DNA of 64,000 nucleotides from positions 62,001-126,000 of the forward strand of contig NZ_BAABLF010000008.1 of assembly GCF_039544205.1 (NCBI RefSeq). The letters are read 5' to 3'. Position 1 is the stretch's first letter. Every line of letters starts with the position of its first letter. The position numbers were made by a program, and so were the translations under genes. Positions 34,808 through 44,253 of this stretch are shown here, in pieces. The stretch is from Ferrimonas gelatinilytica (GTDB taxonomy: Bacteria; Pseudomonadota; Gammaproteobacteria; Enterobacterales; Shewanellaceae). The notes under the pieces were generated by a model that ran no database searches, was not told where the DNA came from, and was given only the letters and a program-made list of their open reading frames with translations.

Positions 34808-36280
34808 TCAGCCCTCCTTGTTCATGCCGTACTTTCGCATCTTTTCCACCAAGGTAGTCCGCCGCATCCCCAAGAGTTCGGCGGCGCGGGCAACCACATG
34901 CTGCCCCTGTTCCAGGGCTTGCCGGATCATATCGATCTCAAGATCCGCTAGCATATCCTTCAGGTTAAGGCCATCCTCCGGCAATTCACTGGAGAAACGG
35001 GATTCCCGAACCTCCACCTGCTCCTCACCACTGAATAGGGCGGCAAACACATCCTGCTCCTGCTCCTCCTCCGGGTAGTCAACGGAGAACTCCGGCACCT
35101 CCAGGTGCCGGTACTTGCGGGGCAGATCGTTGACATCAACCAGACTGCCGGGATAGAGGATCACCATACGCTCCACCAGGTTGGAAAGCTCCCGGACGTT
35201 GCCAGACCAGGGGTGCGCCACCAGCGATTCGATAGCCCGCTTGGTAAAACGTACCTTGCCTTTACCCTCCCCTTCGATACGACTGACCAGCTCATTGAGC
35301 AGCAGGGGAATGTCGTCGGTACGCTCCCGCAGCGCCGGCATCTCGATGGGAAACACATTGAGCCGGTAATAGAGATCTTCACGGAAATCGCCGGACTCGA
35401 TCATCCGTTCCAGGTTGCGGTGGGTTGCGGCCACGATGCGGACATTGGCCCGGATGGCACGGTTCCCCCCGACCCGTTCGAAGCTTCGCTCCTGAAGAAC
35501 GCGGAGGATCTTGACCTGCATATGCGGCGGCATATCCCCAATCTCATCGAGGAACAGGGTTCCGCCTTCGGCCATCTCAAAGCGCCCTTTGCGGGTGGAG
35601 ATCGCCCCGGTAAAGGCGCCTTTCTCATGGCCAAAGAGCTCGCTCTCCAGTAAGTCCGGAGGGATAGCACCACAGTTAACCGGAATGAAGGGGCCGTCCC
35701 GCTGGGCGGAGAGGTAATGGATATTACGCGCCACCACCTCCTTGCCAGTGCCGGACTCCCCGGTCACCAGCACACTCGCCGCAGTCTCGGCCACCTGGCT
35801 GATCAGGTGGCGAACTTGAGCAATGGCTTCGCTGCGCCCGACCAGGGAGCGAAAGAGCTTGGTCTGGTTTGGACTGGTGGGGGAGACCTCATGGCGCACC
35901 CGCTGATAAACCTGGCAGTAATGAAGCAACTCGGTCAATTGGCCATAGCTGTAGGGCTCGGTCAAGGCTCCGACCATATTGGGCGCGCTGACACGGCTCG
36001 GGCCCAACCCGAGCACCGGTTGACGGGCATGGCGCTGAACCAAGGAGTGCGCCTCCCCATCGAGCAGCCCCTCATCCAGGAGGACGGCGCGGTACCGTGT
36101 GCGGCTCAAGCGCTGATCCAGCTCTTTGAGGGGAACCGACTCCACCTCCTCGCCGAGAAAACGGAGGAGATAAGCCAGCTTCTCCTGACGGGCGTTTTGC
36201 TCGTCGACCAGCAAAATACGTTGTTCTGTCTGCATGGTTTCGCTTACCAGAGGGTTACTTTGCCCGAGAGAATCAGCCAT
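34808..36280 (-). CDS. flrA: Sigma-54-dependent flagellar master regulator FlrA/FleQ
   Basis: The 490-aa regulator has an N-terminal FleQ domain (about 18–125), the LFRSLVG segment (142–148) that in FleQ helps bind cyclic di-GMP, and an AAA+ domain with Walker A GESGTGKE (174–181), GAFTGA sigma-54 contact loop (221–226) and FLDE (243–246). A Fis-type helix-turn-helix closes the protein. It activates flagellar class II genes with RpoN in the family. Neither flrB/C nor structural flagellar genes lie here. Met16 (36235) is an alternative start. Confidence 0.88.
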   Translation of the reverse strand: MADSLGQSNPLVSETMQTEQRILLVDEQNARQEKLAYLLRFLGEEVESVPLKELDQRLSRTRYRAVLLDEGLLDGEAHSLVQRHARQPVLGLGPSRVSAPNMVGALTEPYSYGQLTELLHYCQVYQRVRHEVSPTSPNQTKLFRSLVGRSEAIAQVRHLISQVAETAASVLVTGESGTGKEVVARNIHYLSAQRDGPFIPVNCGAIPPDLLESELFGHEKGAFTGAISTRKGRFEMAEGGTLFLDEIGDMPPHMQVKILRVLQERSFERVGGNRAIRANVRIVAATHRNLERMIESGDFREDLYYRLNVFPIEMPALRERTDDIPLLLNELVSRIEGEGKGKVRFTKRAIESLVAHPWSGNVRELSNLVERMVILYPGSLVDVNDLPRKYRHLEVPEFSVDYPEEEQEQDVFAALFSGEEQVEVRESRFSSELPEDGLNLKDMLADLEIDMIRQALEQGQHVVARAAELLGMRRTTLVEKMRKYGMNKEG

Positions 36281-36682
36281 AACATCGAAAGAAACTGCTG
36301 ATATCCCCGTGAGTTAACATTATTCCCCCATTGTAACCGGCATCGCGTCTAGCGCAACAGAGCCGAGCTTTTATCCTAAACCGCGCGATCTCCACTGCCG
36401 CCATAGCCAACAAACCGGGGATTAAGGGGCCACTCCCTGGCCAGATAGCCGGCGCTAACGGCCCGTCAGAGGCCGCTTTCGCAACTCAGGGAACCATGGC
36501 TGTCGCTGCGTTCGTCTGTTTTTAGGTAGTCAGCAGAGGCGGGAAAAGTTCTCGGGCAATGCAGGGAAAGAAAATCCGGCAGATCGAAATGGCCAGATAA
36601 AAAAGGGGCGTCGTGTTCTTGGCGCTTGGGGAAAGAGGTGCAAGATAAATAGTGGGCCTTGAACCGAGAACCGCAGACTGCG
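36281..36682. other. Upstream region of the FleQ-like gene
   Basis: About 400 bp with no supported gene. It presumably carries the flrA promoter on −; no operator or promoter could be assigned with confidence. Confidence 0.4.
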
Positions 36683-36708
36683 ACAAAAAAACCGGCCAGG
36701 CGGCCGGT
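36683..36708 (-). terminator. Intrinsic terminator of tdk
   Basis: ACCGGCC (36691–36697) pairs with GGCCGGT (36702–36708), followed on − by eight Ts, about 20 bp after the tdk stop. Confidence 0.9.
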
Positions 36709-36728
36709 CTATAACTTAGTGAGACAGC

Positions 36729-37307
36729 TTAGTCCCAAGCCAGCTCACGGAAATGGCGGCGACACATGGAAACGTAGCGATCATTACCGCCGATCTGCAC
36801 TTGGGCACCGTCCCGCACCGGCTCGCCGGTTTCATTAAGTCGGACGACCATATTCGCCTTGCGACCACAGTGACAGATGGTTTTCAGCTCCACCAGCTTG
36901 TCGGCCCAGGCCAGCAGATGCTGGGCACCTTCGAACAGTTCACCACGAAAGTCGGTTCGCAAACCGTAACAGAGTACAGGGATCGACAGCTTATCCACGA
37001 TCTCCGTCAGCTGACGCACCTGGCCTCGGGTCAGAAACTGGCACTCATCCACCAGCACGCAGTCGATCTTGCCCTGAGCCAACTGCTCAGACACCAACGT
37101 CATCAGATTGTCACCGCTGGCGAAGATCAGCGCATCGGACTCCAGGCCAATACGTGAGGTCACCTTGCCCACCCCGAAGCGGTCATCCAACGCCGCAGTG
37201 AGCACCAAAGGCGCCATCCCCCGTTCCCGGTAGTTGTACGCGGACTGAAGCAGTGAGGTGGATTTGCCGGCGTTCATCGCCGAATAGTAGAAGTAGAGTT
37301 GTGCCAA
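36729..37307 (-). CDS. tdk: Thymidine kinase
   Basis: This 192-aa salvage enzyme phosphorylates thymidine with ATP. It has the type II features: P-loop SAMNAGKST (9–17), VDECQFLT with the conserved DE, the lasso/zinc segment with ICHCGRKA and a final CRRHF. It lies alone between two terminators. Confidence 0.95.
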   Translation of the reverse strand: MAQLYFYYSAMNAGKSTSLLQSAYNYRERGMAPLVLTAALDDRFGVGKVTSRIGLESDALIFASGDNLMTLVSEQLAQGKIDCVLVDECQFLTRGQVRQLTEIVDKLSIPVLCYGLRTDFRGELFEGAQHLLAWADKLVELKTICHCGRKANMVVRLNETGEPVRDGAQVQIGGNDRYVSMCRRHFRELAWD

Positions 37308-37340
37308 TGTGCTGTCCCCTGAAGCTGTGGCGTCATCCTA

Positions 37341-37370
37341 TAAAAAACCGGCGGTGTAGACCACCGCCGG
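37341..37370 (-). terminator. Intrinsic terminator of the NhaC-family gene
   Basis: A 9-bp stem (37348–37356 with 37362–37370) is followed on − by six Ts, 30 bp past the stop codon. Confidence 0.88.
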
Positions 37371-37399
37371 CTTAGTAGAGCGTTACCCGCCCGTCGTTT

Positions 37400-38986
37400 T
37401 CACGATCGGGCTTGCGCCATCACTTGACGATCACTGATACCGCGCAGCAGCAAAACAGCGACCACCAGTGCCACCAGGCTGCAGGTGAAGCCCAGCATGG
37501 CGGAACCGGTTAACCCGATAGTGAGATAACCCAGCCCGGCGATCAGGGCCACGGTCAGCGCATAGGGCAACTGGGTGGTCACGTGGTCAATATGGTGGCA
37601 ACCGGCACCGGTGCCGGAGAGTACCGTGGTATCCGAGATAGGAGAGCAGTGATCCCCAAACACAGCGCCGGCCAGCACGGCGGCCATCAGCGGCAGCACC
37701 ATGCTGATGTCAGCCGCAATGCCAACATCGGCGGCGATAGGCAGCATGATGGCAAAGGTGCCCCAGCTGGTGCCCGTTGCAAAGGCACAGATCCCCGCCA
37801 GGATGAAGATCAGGACCGGCAGCAGCCACATCGGCAGCGAGGCCTGGATAAAGGAGGCCAGGTAGGTGCCGGTCTCCAGATCACCGATGACACCGGCAAT
37901 GGTCCAGGCAAACAGCAGGATGTACACCGCCGGCAGCATCGACTTGGTGCCGCTAACCAGTGCCTGGCCCACCACGGAGGCGCGGACACCCTGGCGCAGG
38001 GTCATCAGGATGGCCACCACCAGGCTCACCAAAGAGGCGTAAAACAGCGCCATGGTGGTGGCGGTATTTTCCAGTGCGCCCATCAGGCTGAAGGGCTGAT
38101 CATCCGCCGCCAGGGCGGCGTTCCCGGTAGCAAGGATGAAGTATACCGAAGCGACCATCAGTACCAGGATCGGCATCATCAGACCCCAGACCGAACCGTT
38201 ATCCGCTTCCGGCAGGCTCTTATCCACCCCCGGCGGGTTACCCTTGGACGCGTCCCAAAGCTGCCCCTGGCTCCGAGCGCGCTGAGCCGCACTGGCCATG
38301 GGACCGATACGGATATCAAAGATGATCACGCAGGCCAGCATCAGCAGGGCGAAGATGGCGTACAGGTTCATCGGGATCATCTGCAGGAAACTGGTCAGGG
38401 CACCGAAGTCGGTCAGGTCACGGGCGGCGAAGATCCCCCCCAGCAAACCGACGATATAGGCACCCCAGGAGGAGATGGGGGCAAGCACACACACGGGAGC
38501 GGCGGTGCTGTCCACACCGTATGCCAGCTCTTCGCGGGATACCTTGTGGTCATCCGATACCGGCTTGGCCACGGAACCTGTGGTCAAGGTATTGAAGTAG
38601 TCATCGATGAAGAGCACAAAGCCCAGAGCCATGGTCATCAGGCGCGCATCTTTACGGGTATGGATCCGGCGGCGGGCCCAGTGGGCAAACGCCTTGGCGG
38701 CGCCACTGGCGGTGATCAGGGCAATCGTCATCCCCAGCGCCAGCAAAAAGCCCAGCAGAGGCACGTTCCAGTCATCAATAGCGCCATCGCTCCAGAACAG
38801 GCCCACTGCCCGTCCGAGCAGGTCACTCAAAGAGGTCAGCGGTGAAAAACCGTTCACCAGAAGCACACCGATCAGGATCCCGATCCCCAGGGAGAGCAGA
38901 ACACGGCGGGTCAACACCGCCAATACAATGGCCACCAACGGGGGCAGCAGGGAGAACGCCGTATCGGCAAATTGGAAAGAAACCAT
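37400..38986 (-). CDS. NhaC-family transporter, probable lysine transporter
   Basis: The 528-aa inner-membrane protein has about 11–12 TM helices. Features of the NhaC antiporter family are present, including FIDDYFNTLTTGSVAKP and GDHCSPISDTTVLSG. By sequence alone it would be called a Na+/H+ antiporter. The lysine riboswitch upstream argues that the substrate is lysine, as proposed for riboswitch-linked NhaC proteins (LysW) in other gammaproteobacteria. The start has only a weak ribosome site inside an AT-rich stretch. Confidence 0.8.
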   Translation of the reverse strand: MVSFQFADTAFSLLPPLVAIVLAVLTRRVLLSLGIGILIGVLLVNGFSPLTSLSDLLGRAVGLFWSDGAIDDWNVPLLGFLLALGMTIALITASGAAKAFAHWARRRIHTRKDARLMTMALGFVLFIDDYFNTLTTGSVAKPVSDDHKVSREELAYGVDSTAAPVCVLAPISSWGAYIVGLLGGIFAARDLTDFGALTSFLQMIPMNLYAIFALLMLACVIIFDIRIGPMASAAQRARSQGQLWDASKGNPPGVDKSLPEADNGSVWGLMMPILVLMVASVYFILATGNAALAADDQPFSLMGALENTATTMALFYASLVSLVVAILMTLRQGVRASVVGQALVSGTKSMLPAVYILLFAWTIAGVIGDLETGTYLASFIQASLPMWLLPVLIFILAGICAFATGTSWGTFAIMLPIAADVGIAADISMVLPLMAAVLAGAVFGDHCSPISDTTVLSGTGAGCHHIDHVTTQLPYALTVALIAGLGYLTIGLTGSAMLGFTCSLVALVVAVLLLRGISDRQVMAQARS

Positions 38987-39077
38987 CTTTTTATATTGTC
39001 ATCTTTTTTAAGATGGAGGCGACTGACACGGCAATACGCCGTGGGGGGAATGCATGAGAGATGATCCACCGTCCTTT

Positions 39078-39268
39078 CAGTAGCGCTCCATAGTTAATCT
39101 GGACCTGTCTTCCTAACAGAGATCACTATGGCAGTGCTGTGCCTGTTCGACACAGCCCCAGCAGTGAAGGGCGACCCCTTGACCACTTCGGCACTGACTC
39201 CTTTGGCCCGGCGTCCTCGGTTATCCACCTCGTCCGGGTTACTGATAGGCAGTGCACCTCTACCTTGC
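39078..39268 (-). promoter_or_regulatory. Lysine riboswitch
   Basis: Read on −, the aptamer shows AAGGTAGAGGTGC, then a CAGTAAC loop-E-like stretch, AAAGGAGTC, GCCGAAGTGG, GGGGCTGTG, ACTGCCATA and finally GGAGCGCTACTG. This is the conserved order of the L box. P1 joins GTAG (39260–39263 side) with CTAC (39080–39083 side). Downstream, CACGGC/GCCGTG and CATCTT/AAGATG hairpins near the start codon could serve as the expression platform. It should turn off the transporter when lysine is plentiful. Confidence 0.85.
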
Positions 39269-39371
39269 TTAGGCAGCAGTTGTAGCTAGATAGTCACAAC
39301 CGCGGGGCATTCTAACCATAGCCATCGGGGGCTTTGCCAGAAGATGATGCCACTTTGTGAGCGAGGTCACA

Positions 39372-40292
39372 TTATTTTTTTAGCAGAGCGATTAGGTCCG
39401 GCAGGCATTGGCTGATATCCCCCTGCAGGGCGTAATCCGCCCACTGCATCAACGGGGTCTGCTCGTCGGTGTCGATGGCCACGACGATACCCGCGTCTTT
39501 GATCCCGGCCAGGTGCTGGTCCGCTCCGGAGATCCCCACGGCAATGTAGAGCCTTGGCGCAATGATCGCACCGCTTTGGCCTATCTGAACCGCGTTATCC
39601 ACCAGTCGCAGGTCCACCGCTCCCCGGGAGCCGCCAATGGCCGCTCCAAGCTGATCCGCCAACGCCTCAATCAGCGGCATCTGCGCCGACGCAACGCCAC
39701 GGCCCACCCCGATCACAATCTCTGCAGAGTGCAGCCTTGGTCGCGACAGGGGCAGGGCCTGCTGGCTCAGCACCTCACTGCCGCAACTGTGCTGCGAGAG
39801 AGTGACCCTCTCTACCTGTAATGGGGTGCCCGACACCTCGGGCGCGAAGGCGCTGGTTCGCAGCGTCATAAGCAACGGTCTTTGCTGCGACTCAACCGTT
39901 TGCCACACGGCACCAGCATGGCTGGCCCGAATCACCCGGTTAGAAGATTCAATCGCCACCACCTCAGAGACCATTGCCCGGTCCAGCAGGGCCGCCAGGT
40001 GAGGCAAGAGATCCTTACCGAATGAATCGGAGGCCATCAGGATATGGGAAAATTCCTGAGCACCAATCCACTGCGCCAGGCTTCGTGCCCACCTTGTAAC
40101 CAGGATAGGCTCAGGGATCTCGGCATGAAGCAGGCGCTCAACGCCGGAGAGGCTGCGCAAAGGCTCTGCCGCCCCGGCTTCTCCAAGCACCAGCAGTGAG
40201 TTCATGCTGGGCAAATGCTTAAGGGCAGCAGTGAGTCGAGCACACTGGTCAGATGCCGCCGTCCCCCCCTGGGTCAGGAGCAGAACCTTCAT
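39372..40292 (-). CDS. etfA: Electron transfer flavoprotein alpha subunit
   Basis: ETF alpha holds the FAD that accepts electrons from acyl-CoA and other dehydrogenases. The 306-aa protein has the C-terminal FAD domain: IGGSRGAVDL, IGQSGAIIAPRLYIAVGISGA, QHLAGI and ADYALQGD. The beta subunit gene etfB, normally directly upstream, is absent; more than 800 bp without a gene lies on that side. It may work with a distant EtfB. Confidence 0.88.
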   Translation of the reverse strand: MKVLLLTQGGTAASDQCARLTAALKHLPSMNSLLVLGEAGAAEPLRSLSGVERLLHAEIPEPILVTRWARSLAQWIGAQEFSHILMASDSFGKDLLPHLAALLDRAMVSEVVAIESSNRVIRASHAGAVWQTVESQQRPLLMTLRTSAFAPEVSGTPLQVERVTLSQHSCGSEVLSQQALPLSRPRLHSAEIVIGVGRGVASAQMPLIEALADQLGAAIGGSRGAVDLRLVDNAVQIGQSGAIIAPRLYIAVGISGADQHLAGIKDAGIVVAIDTDEQTPLMQWADYALQGDISQCLPDLIALLKK

Positions 40293-41130
40293 TAAATCCC
40301 CTTTTGTTACGTCATTCTGTTCATGAGGAACAACGGTTGTTCCGGAGCTTAGCGCACTGAGCGCCCTTGAAAATCGTCACAGTGCCGCCGTAAGGCTGAA
40401 GCGCGAACGGTGTCATGCGAATATCAACATCGAATTCGACACGCCAGTGGTCTTATCCAGTGACGTTTGTCCCCCTTCAGCCAAAGGAAGTCGATAATCG
40501 CGTGATCACTCGCAATGCGATACCCGTTCTCACTCCAGGGGGAACGGCTTGCTCATCACCACCATAAAACTCAAATAAAAGAATACCGATCCGCTGATAA
40601 AGTCCTTAACAAACATAGAGTAGAGTGGAGGCTTCTCTTTCCGTCATGATTGGACTTTAAGGTCGCACATTTAAAATGTACGCCGCTGGAGACAGGCGAC
40701 AAATACGCAATTCTCATGATGGCCTATCGCAACAGCGTTTCAGCTCCGGCCTGTAGAGCTACCCAGCCAATGGCTTATTGAAGACCTGGTCACGGTTTTT
40801 CATGCACCAGCAAACCTGAATCAACGGAAAGAACATGGCGCCCTAGGCCTGAGCACAATTGCTTTCTCTTACTGCAAGGAAGTATCCCATCGACGGCGCC
40901 ATCTCTGCATCGGCAAAAGTCCGGTGAGCGATCTTGATCACAAAAACCTGTCTTATGACAAGAAAATGGCGTCAGTCTGATTACACCTGTTGCCACTCAT
41001 TTCGTTGTTTCTTTAATCAACAGAAGAGAATAAAAATAAGCTGCTCGTTGGGTTTGCTTTTTAATAGAAAAGTTTTATTCTTCCCTTTGAATCTGATATC
41101 TCCCGACAATGACAATAAAGGACACTCCTA
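40293..41130. other. Gene-free stretch between etfA and hns
   Basis: No gene is supported in 838 bp. A perfect palindrome, GGAACAAC-G-GTTGTTCC (40327–40343), lies 35 bp upstream of etfA and looks like an operator for a dimeric regulator. AT content rises toward the hns start; AGGA precedes that ATG. Confidence 0.5.
40327..40343. promoter_or_regulatory. Palindromic operator candidate upstream of etfA
   Basis: Two 8-bp arms meet at one central base. The position fits repression of etfA. No T tract follows, so it is not a terminator. The regulator is unknown. Confidence 0.4.
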
Positions 41131-41532
41131 ATGGCAGATTTTCTGGAAGTCTTGACCCACGGTCGACGCCTCAAAGCACAACTTAAAAACCTGAGTGTGA
41201 GTGAGCTGCGTGAAGTGATCGTTAAAATGCAGGTCATTGCTGATGAGTTCGAAGAGGAAGAGAAGGCGGAGCAGGAAGCCAATGCTGAGCGCCTTGCAAA
41301 GATCGAAGCCATTCGGAAGCAACTGGCCGAAGATGGCATTGCCCTGGAAGAACTGGGTGCCGTAACAGAAAAAACCAGCCGTAAAAAGCGCGCTCCTCGG
41401 CCGCCAAAATATGAGATCATGGTCGACGGTGAGCGTATTACCTGGACCGGTCAGGGCCGCACCCCCAAGGCGATCAAAGAGCGCCTGGATGCCGGTGCCT
41501 CCCTGGAAGATTTCTTGATCAAGAAATCCTGA
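41131..41532 (+). CDS. hns: H-NS family nucleoid protein
   Basis: The 133-aa protein coats AT-rich DNA and silences it. The N-terminal oligomerisation part (1–75) is a charged coiled coil (EFEEEEKAEQEANAERLAKIEAIRKQL). A basic linker (SRKKRAPRPPK) leads to the DNA-binding domain with TWTGQGRTPKAI, whose QGR loop reads the minor groove. It lies in a gene-poor patch, with AGGA upstream and a terminator downstream. It could also be called StpA-like. Confidence 0.92.
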   Translation: MADFLEVLTHGRRLKAQLKNLSVSELREVIVKMQVIADEFEEEEKAEQEANAERLAKIEAIRKQLAEDGIALEELGAVTEKTSRKKRAPRPPKYEIMVDGERITWTGQGRTPKAIKERLDAGASLEDFLIKKS

Positions 41533-41564
41533 TCTGGCACCGCCAAATCAATCGGATGATGATC

Positions 41565-41596
41565 AAAAACCGACCGCCCATGCGGTCGGTTTTTTA
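41565..41596 (+). terminator. Intrinsic terminator of hns
   Basis: ACCGACCGC (41569–41577) pairs with GCGGTCGGT (41582–41590), followed by a T run, about 35 bp after the stop. Confidence 0.9.
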
Positions 41597-42491
41597 TGCT
41601 TTTTATTTTACATATCAAGGCTATAGCGCTTAACTCCCTCTCAGCTTTGTGCGTCAACAAATAGTTGGCTCAGTCTATTCGAGTGCATTTTTCAGCAACT
41701 AACGCGAGGGGAGATCACTCACCCATGTCACCGCTTTGGGCATTAGGAGCTCACAAAGAGAGGTAGTATTAGCCTGCCCCTGCTACGACACGGGGAACAT
41801 AACCCCCTTTTGAGATCCACCGTCATTATCCAGCAACCTTTTCACCGGTCATGCCAATGGGTCCTTAGCCACTCTCCCACCGGGCCTCCATTTCGACCTT
41901 AAGCCTAAATTAACACTTCCCGAAGCCACTAAATCTTTACGTAAGAATAAAGGAGGATTCAGTGACTCAACGTCATCGCGAGTCCACGACTCCGTATCCT
42001 GGCAGCTCTCCGAAGGCCCCCAACCATACAAAGGAAGGACTTCAATACGCCCTGAAAATAAGAACGCAGGAAAATAACCGAGATCGTCAATTCAAAGTGA
42101 TCACTTTGGCAGACAACTTTTAACGCATCCTCCAGTGTCAGCAACTGACCAAGAGCACCGATTAAAGAGAGTAAAGCTGCTACCTTCGCTCTGAGCCCAT
42201 TGCCAGATGACCAAAGAAGTCAGCATGAAAAGTGCTAAGCCGTGATTCATAGAAAGCCCGGAGCCGAGCGTAAAAGTACCCTTTCACGATGACATCTTGG
42301 CAAACGTTTGTTTTTTAGCCAGCCTCAATAGCAATGAAGTCAGACCCTTTCCAGCGATAAAGCTACGGGATGGCAGTGCCGCCCCCACCCTGAGGCTCTT
42401 CGCATCAACAGAGCCGCCCCGGCGGGAAAGGGACACTCTGGTAGTAAGGCTGTTACAATCTCCCTAGTATCCCTTGCCTTAAGGCTTTGCT
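41597..42491. other. Gene-free stretch downstream of hns
   Basis: About 895 bp hold no supported gene, RNA or repeat. Short open frames on − (around 41850–42140) have no ribosome sites and no protein-like pattern. A −10-like TACAAT near 42454 may serve rcsF. Confidence 0.45.
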
Positions 42492-42854
42492 ATGCGACGA
42501 TTAAGCGCCCTCTCTTTGCTGCTGTTGACGGCGTGCAGCAACGACTATCGATTCTCCAGCAACCTGGATCCGGACAATTTCGAAGACTATTTCGCTGCCG
42601 GAAATGTTGTCCTGGTGGATACCCTGCCGCCCCAGGCGGAGGCGCTGGGCGTGGTAGAAGGGCAGAGTTGTCAGCGAGAGGCTCAGGATCCGGCCCCCAA
42701 TGGGGCCGAGGCCCGTACCGATATGCGGCGCAACGCGGCTCAGCTGGGTGCAGATGCGGTCAAGCTGCTGCGCTGCAGCGAGGTGGATCCCGAAGCCAGC
42801 GGCTGCCTGGCGCTGATGGTCTGTTATGGCCAGGCGTTGCGAACCGCAAAATGA
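42492..42854 (+). CDS. rcsF: RcsF-like outer-membrane lipoprotein
   Basis: RcsF senses envelope stress and signals to the Rcs phosphorelay. The 120-aa protein has a lipoprotein signal (LLLTAC), VEGQSCQ, ARTDMRRNAAQLGADAV, and two further cysteines (LLRCSE and LMVCYG), matching the disulfide pattern of RcsF. The order rcsF–trmO–proS is the same set as in E. coli. Its stop overlaps the trmO start (ATGA). Whether the rest of the Rcs system exists cannot be judged here. Confidence 0.8.
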   Translation: MRRLSALSLLLLTACSNDYRFSSNLDPDNFEDYFAAGNVVLVDTLPPQAEALGVVEGQSCQREAQDPAPNGAEARTDMRRNAAQLGADAVKLLRCSEVDPEASGCLALMVCYGQALRTAK

Positions 42855-43546
42855 AACAGAGTATTGAAGCGGTGGCCCTGTGCCGCTCACCCTATAAGCA
42901 AAAGTTCGCCATTCCCCGCCAACCCAACCTGGTACCCGCCGCCATCGCCCGACTGGAGATGCAGGGCGAGTGCAACCGAGCCGAGTGCTTGCGCGGTTTG
43001 GACCAATTTTCCCACCTCTGGGTGCTGTTCTCCTTCCATGAGAACCTGGCACAGGGCTGGAAACCCACGGTGCGTCCTCCCCGCCTTGGGGGCAACGCCC
43101 GTATCGGTGTCTTCGCCAGCCGGGCAACCTTTCGCCCCAACGGTCTGGGGATGTCGGTGGTCCGATTGCACCGCATCGGCCAAGAGGGAAAGCAGCATTT
43201 CGTGGAGATCGCCGGGGCGGACCTGCTCGATGGCACCCCCATATTCGACATTAAGCCCTACATCCCCTACTCCGATGCGCTGCCCGATGCCCAGGGAGGG
43301 TACGCCCAAACCCCGCCCCCATCGATGCCGATGCGGGTTCTGCCCCAGGCGCTTGCCGCGATGGAGGAGGCTGAGCGCGCTCACCCCGGTTTTCGCACCT
43401 TGGCCGAGCAAGTTCTGGCCCAGGATCCCCGCCCCGCCTACCAGCGGGAGGCCGGCCGCGAATACGGTGTCCAGTTGCATGATCGGGATCTGCGCTGGCA
43501 GGTGATCGAGGACACCAACTGTGTCACCGATGTGGTGAAGTGTTAG
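42851..43546 (+). CDS. trmO: tRNA (N6-threonylcarbamoyl-A37) methyltransferase TrmO
   Basis: TrmO methylates the t6A37 of threonine tRNA using AdoMet. The 231-aa protein starts with SIEAVALCRSPYKQKF, and has the AdoMet-pocket stretches LGGNARIGVFASRATFRPNGLGMS and DLLDGTPIFDIKPYIPYSD, diagnostic of the TsaA/TrmO family. The start overlaps rcsF by four bases. Confidence 0.92.
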   Translation: MKQSIEAVALCRSPYKQKFAIPRQPNLVPAAIARLEMQGECNRAECLRGLDQFSHLWVLFSFHENLAQGWKPTVRPPRLGGNARIGVFASRATFRPNGLGMSVVRLHRIGQEGKQHFVEIAGADLLDGTPIFDIKPYIPYSDALPDAQGGYAQTPPPSMPMRVLPQALAAMEEAERAHPGFRTLAEQVLAQDPRPAYQREAGREYGVQLHDRDLRWQVIEDTNCVTDVVKC

Positions 43547-43593
43547 CTGGGTTTCGGCCCAAGTCATGAGCAAGTACAAGAGTGTTCGAGCCG

Positions 43594-44253
43594 ATGGAAG
43601 CCAACCAGGACCCCATAAACCCGTCTCACCTCTCCCCGGAGGATCGTTACCGGGCCCAGCATCAGCGTCGACTGGCCTGGATGCCCTGGCTTTATTACCG
43701 CCTAAAGGCCAAGCACCTGGCCTGGGCGCGACCCTGGCAGCAGGCACTGCAGAAAACCTTGAGTGAACTTGAGACGGTGCAATTCGGTGACGAGTGCTTT
43801 ATCCCACCGGACCTGGCCCTTTTTGCCGAGCCGGGCAGGCAGATCCGTTTTGGTGACCGCTGCATGGTGGCCGCCCAGTGCTTCCTGCATGGCCCAATAA
43901 CTCTTGGCGACGAAGTGAGCATTAACCATGGCTGTAGCCTCGACGGTGGCCGAGCCGGGATCCAAATTGGCGCCCAAACCCGCATCGCCCACCATGTCTC
44001 CATCTATGCCTTTAACCATGGTATGGCCCTGGACCGGCCGCTCTATCAGCAGGGGGTCAGCTCCATCGGCGTCACCATCGGCAGGGATGTGTGGATTGGT
44101 GCCCGGACCGGCATCGTTGACGGAGTCACTATTGGCGATCATGCGGTGATCGGCATGGGCAGCGTGGTGACCCGGGACGTGCCCCCCTATGCGAAGGTAG
44201 CCGGCAACCCGGCCAGGGTGATCGGCGACCGACGGGATGGGGCATCCGGATAG
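43594..44253 (+). CDS. Hexapeptide-repeat acetyltransferase (LacA/WbbJ-like)
   Basis: The 219-aa protein has a left-handed beta-helix (about 75–205) with repeats such as ITLGDEVSINHGC, IQIGAQTRIAHHVSI and VTIGRDVWIGARTGI. A catalytic-type His occurs in FNHGM, and the end AGNPARVIGD is typical of this family. It probably O-acetylates a sugar. The N-terminal 70 residues are basic and Trp-rich, perhaps for membrane contact. No clear ribosome site; a GTG at 43582 is the alternative start. Confidence 0.8.
   Translation: MEANQDPINPSHLSPEDRYRAQHQRRLAWMPWLYYRLKAKHLAWARPWQQALQKTLSELETVQFGDECFIPPDLALFAEPGRQIRFGDRCMVAAQCFLHGPITLGDEVSINHGCSLDGGRAGIQIGAQTRIAHHVSIYAFNHGMALDRPLYQQGVSSIGVTIGRDVWIGARTGIVDGVTIGDHAVIGMGSVVTRDVPPYAKVAGNPARVIGDRRDGASG

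Noticed and set aside
37583..38845. 420-codon open frame opposite the NhaC-family gene
   Set aside because: Gly/His/Gln-rich shadow of a membrane protein gene.
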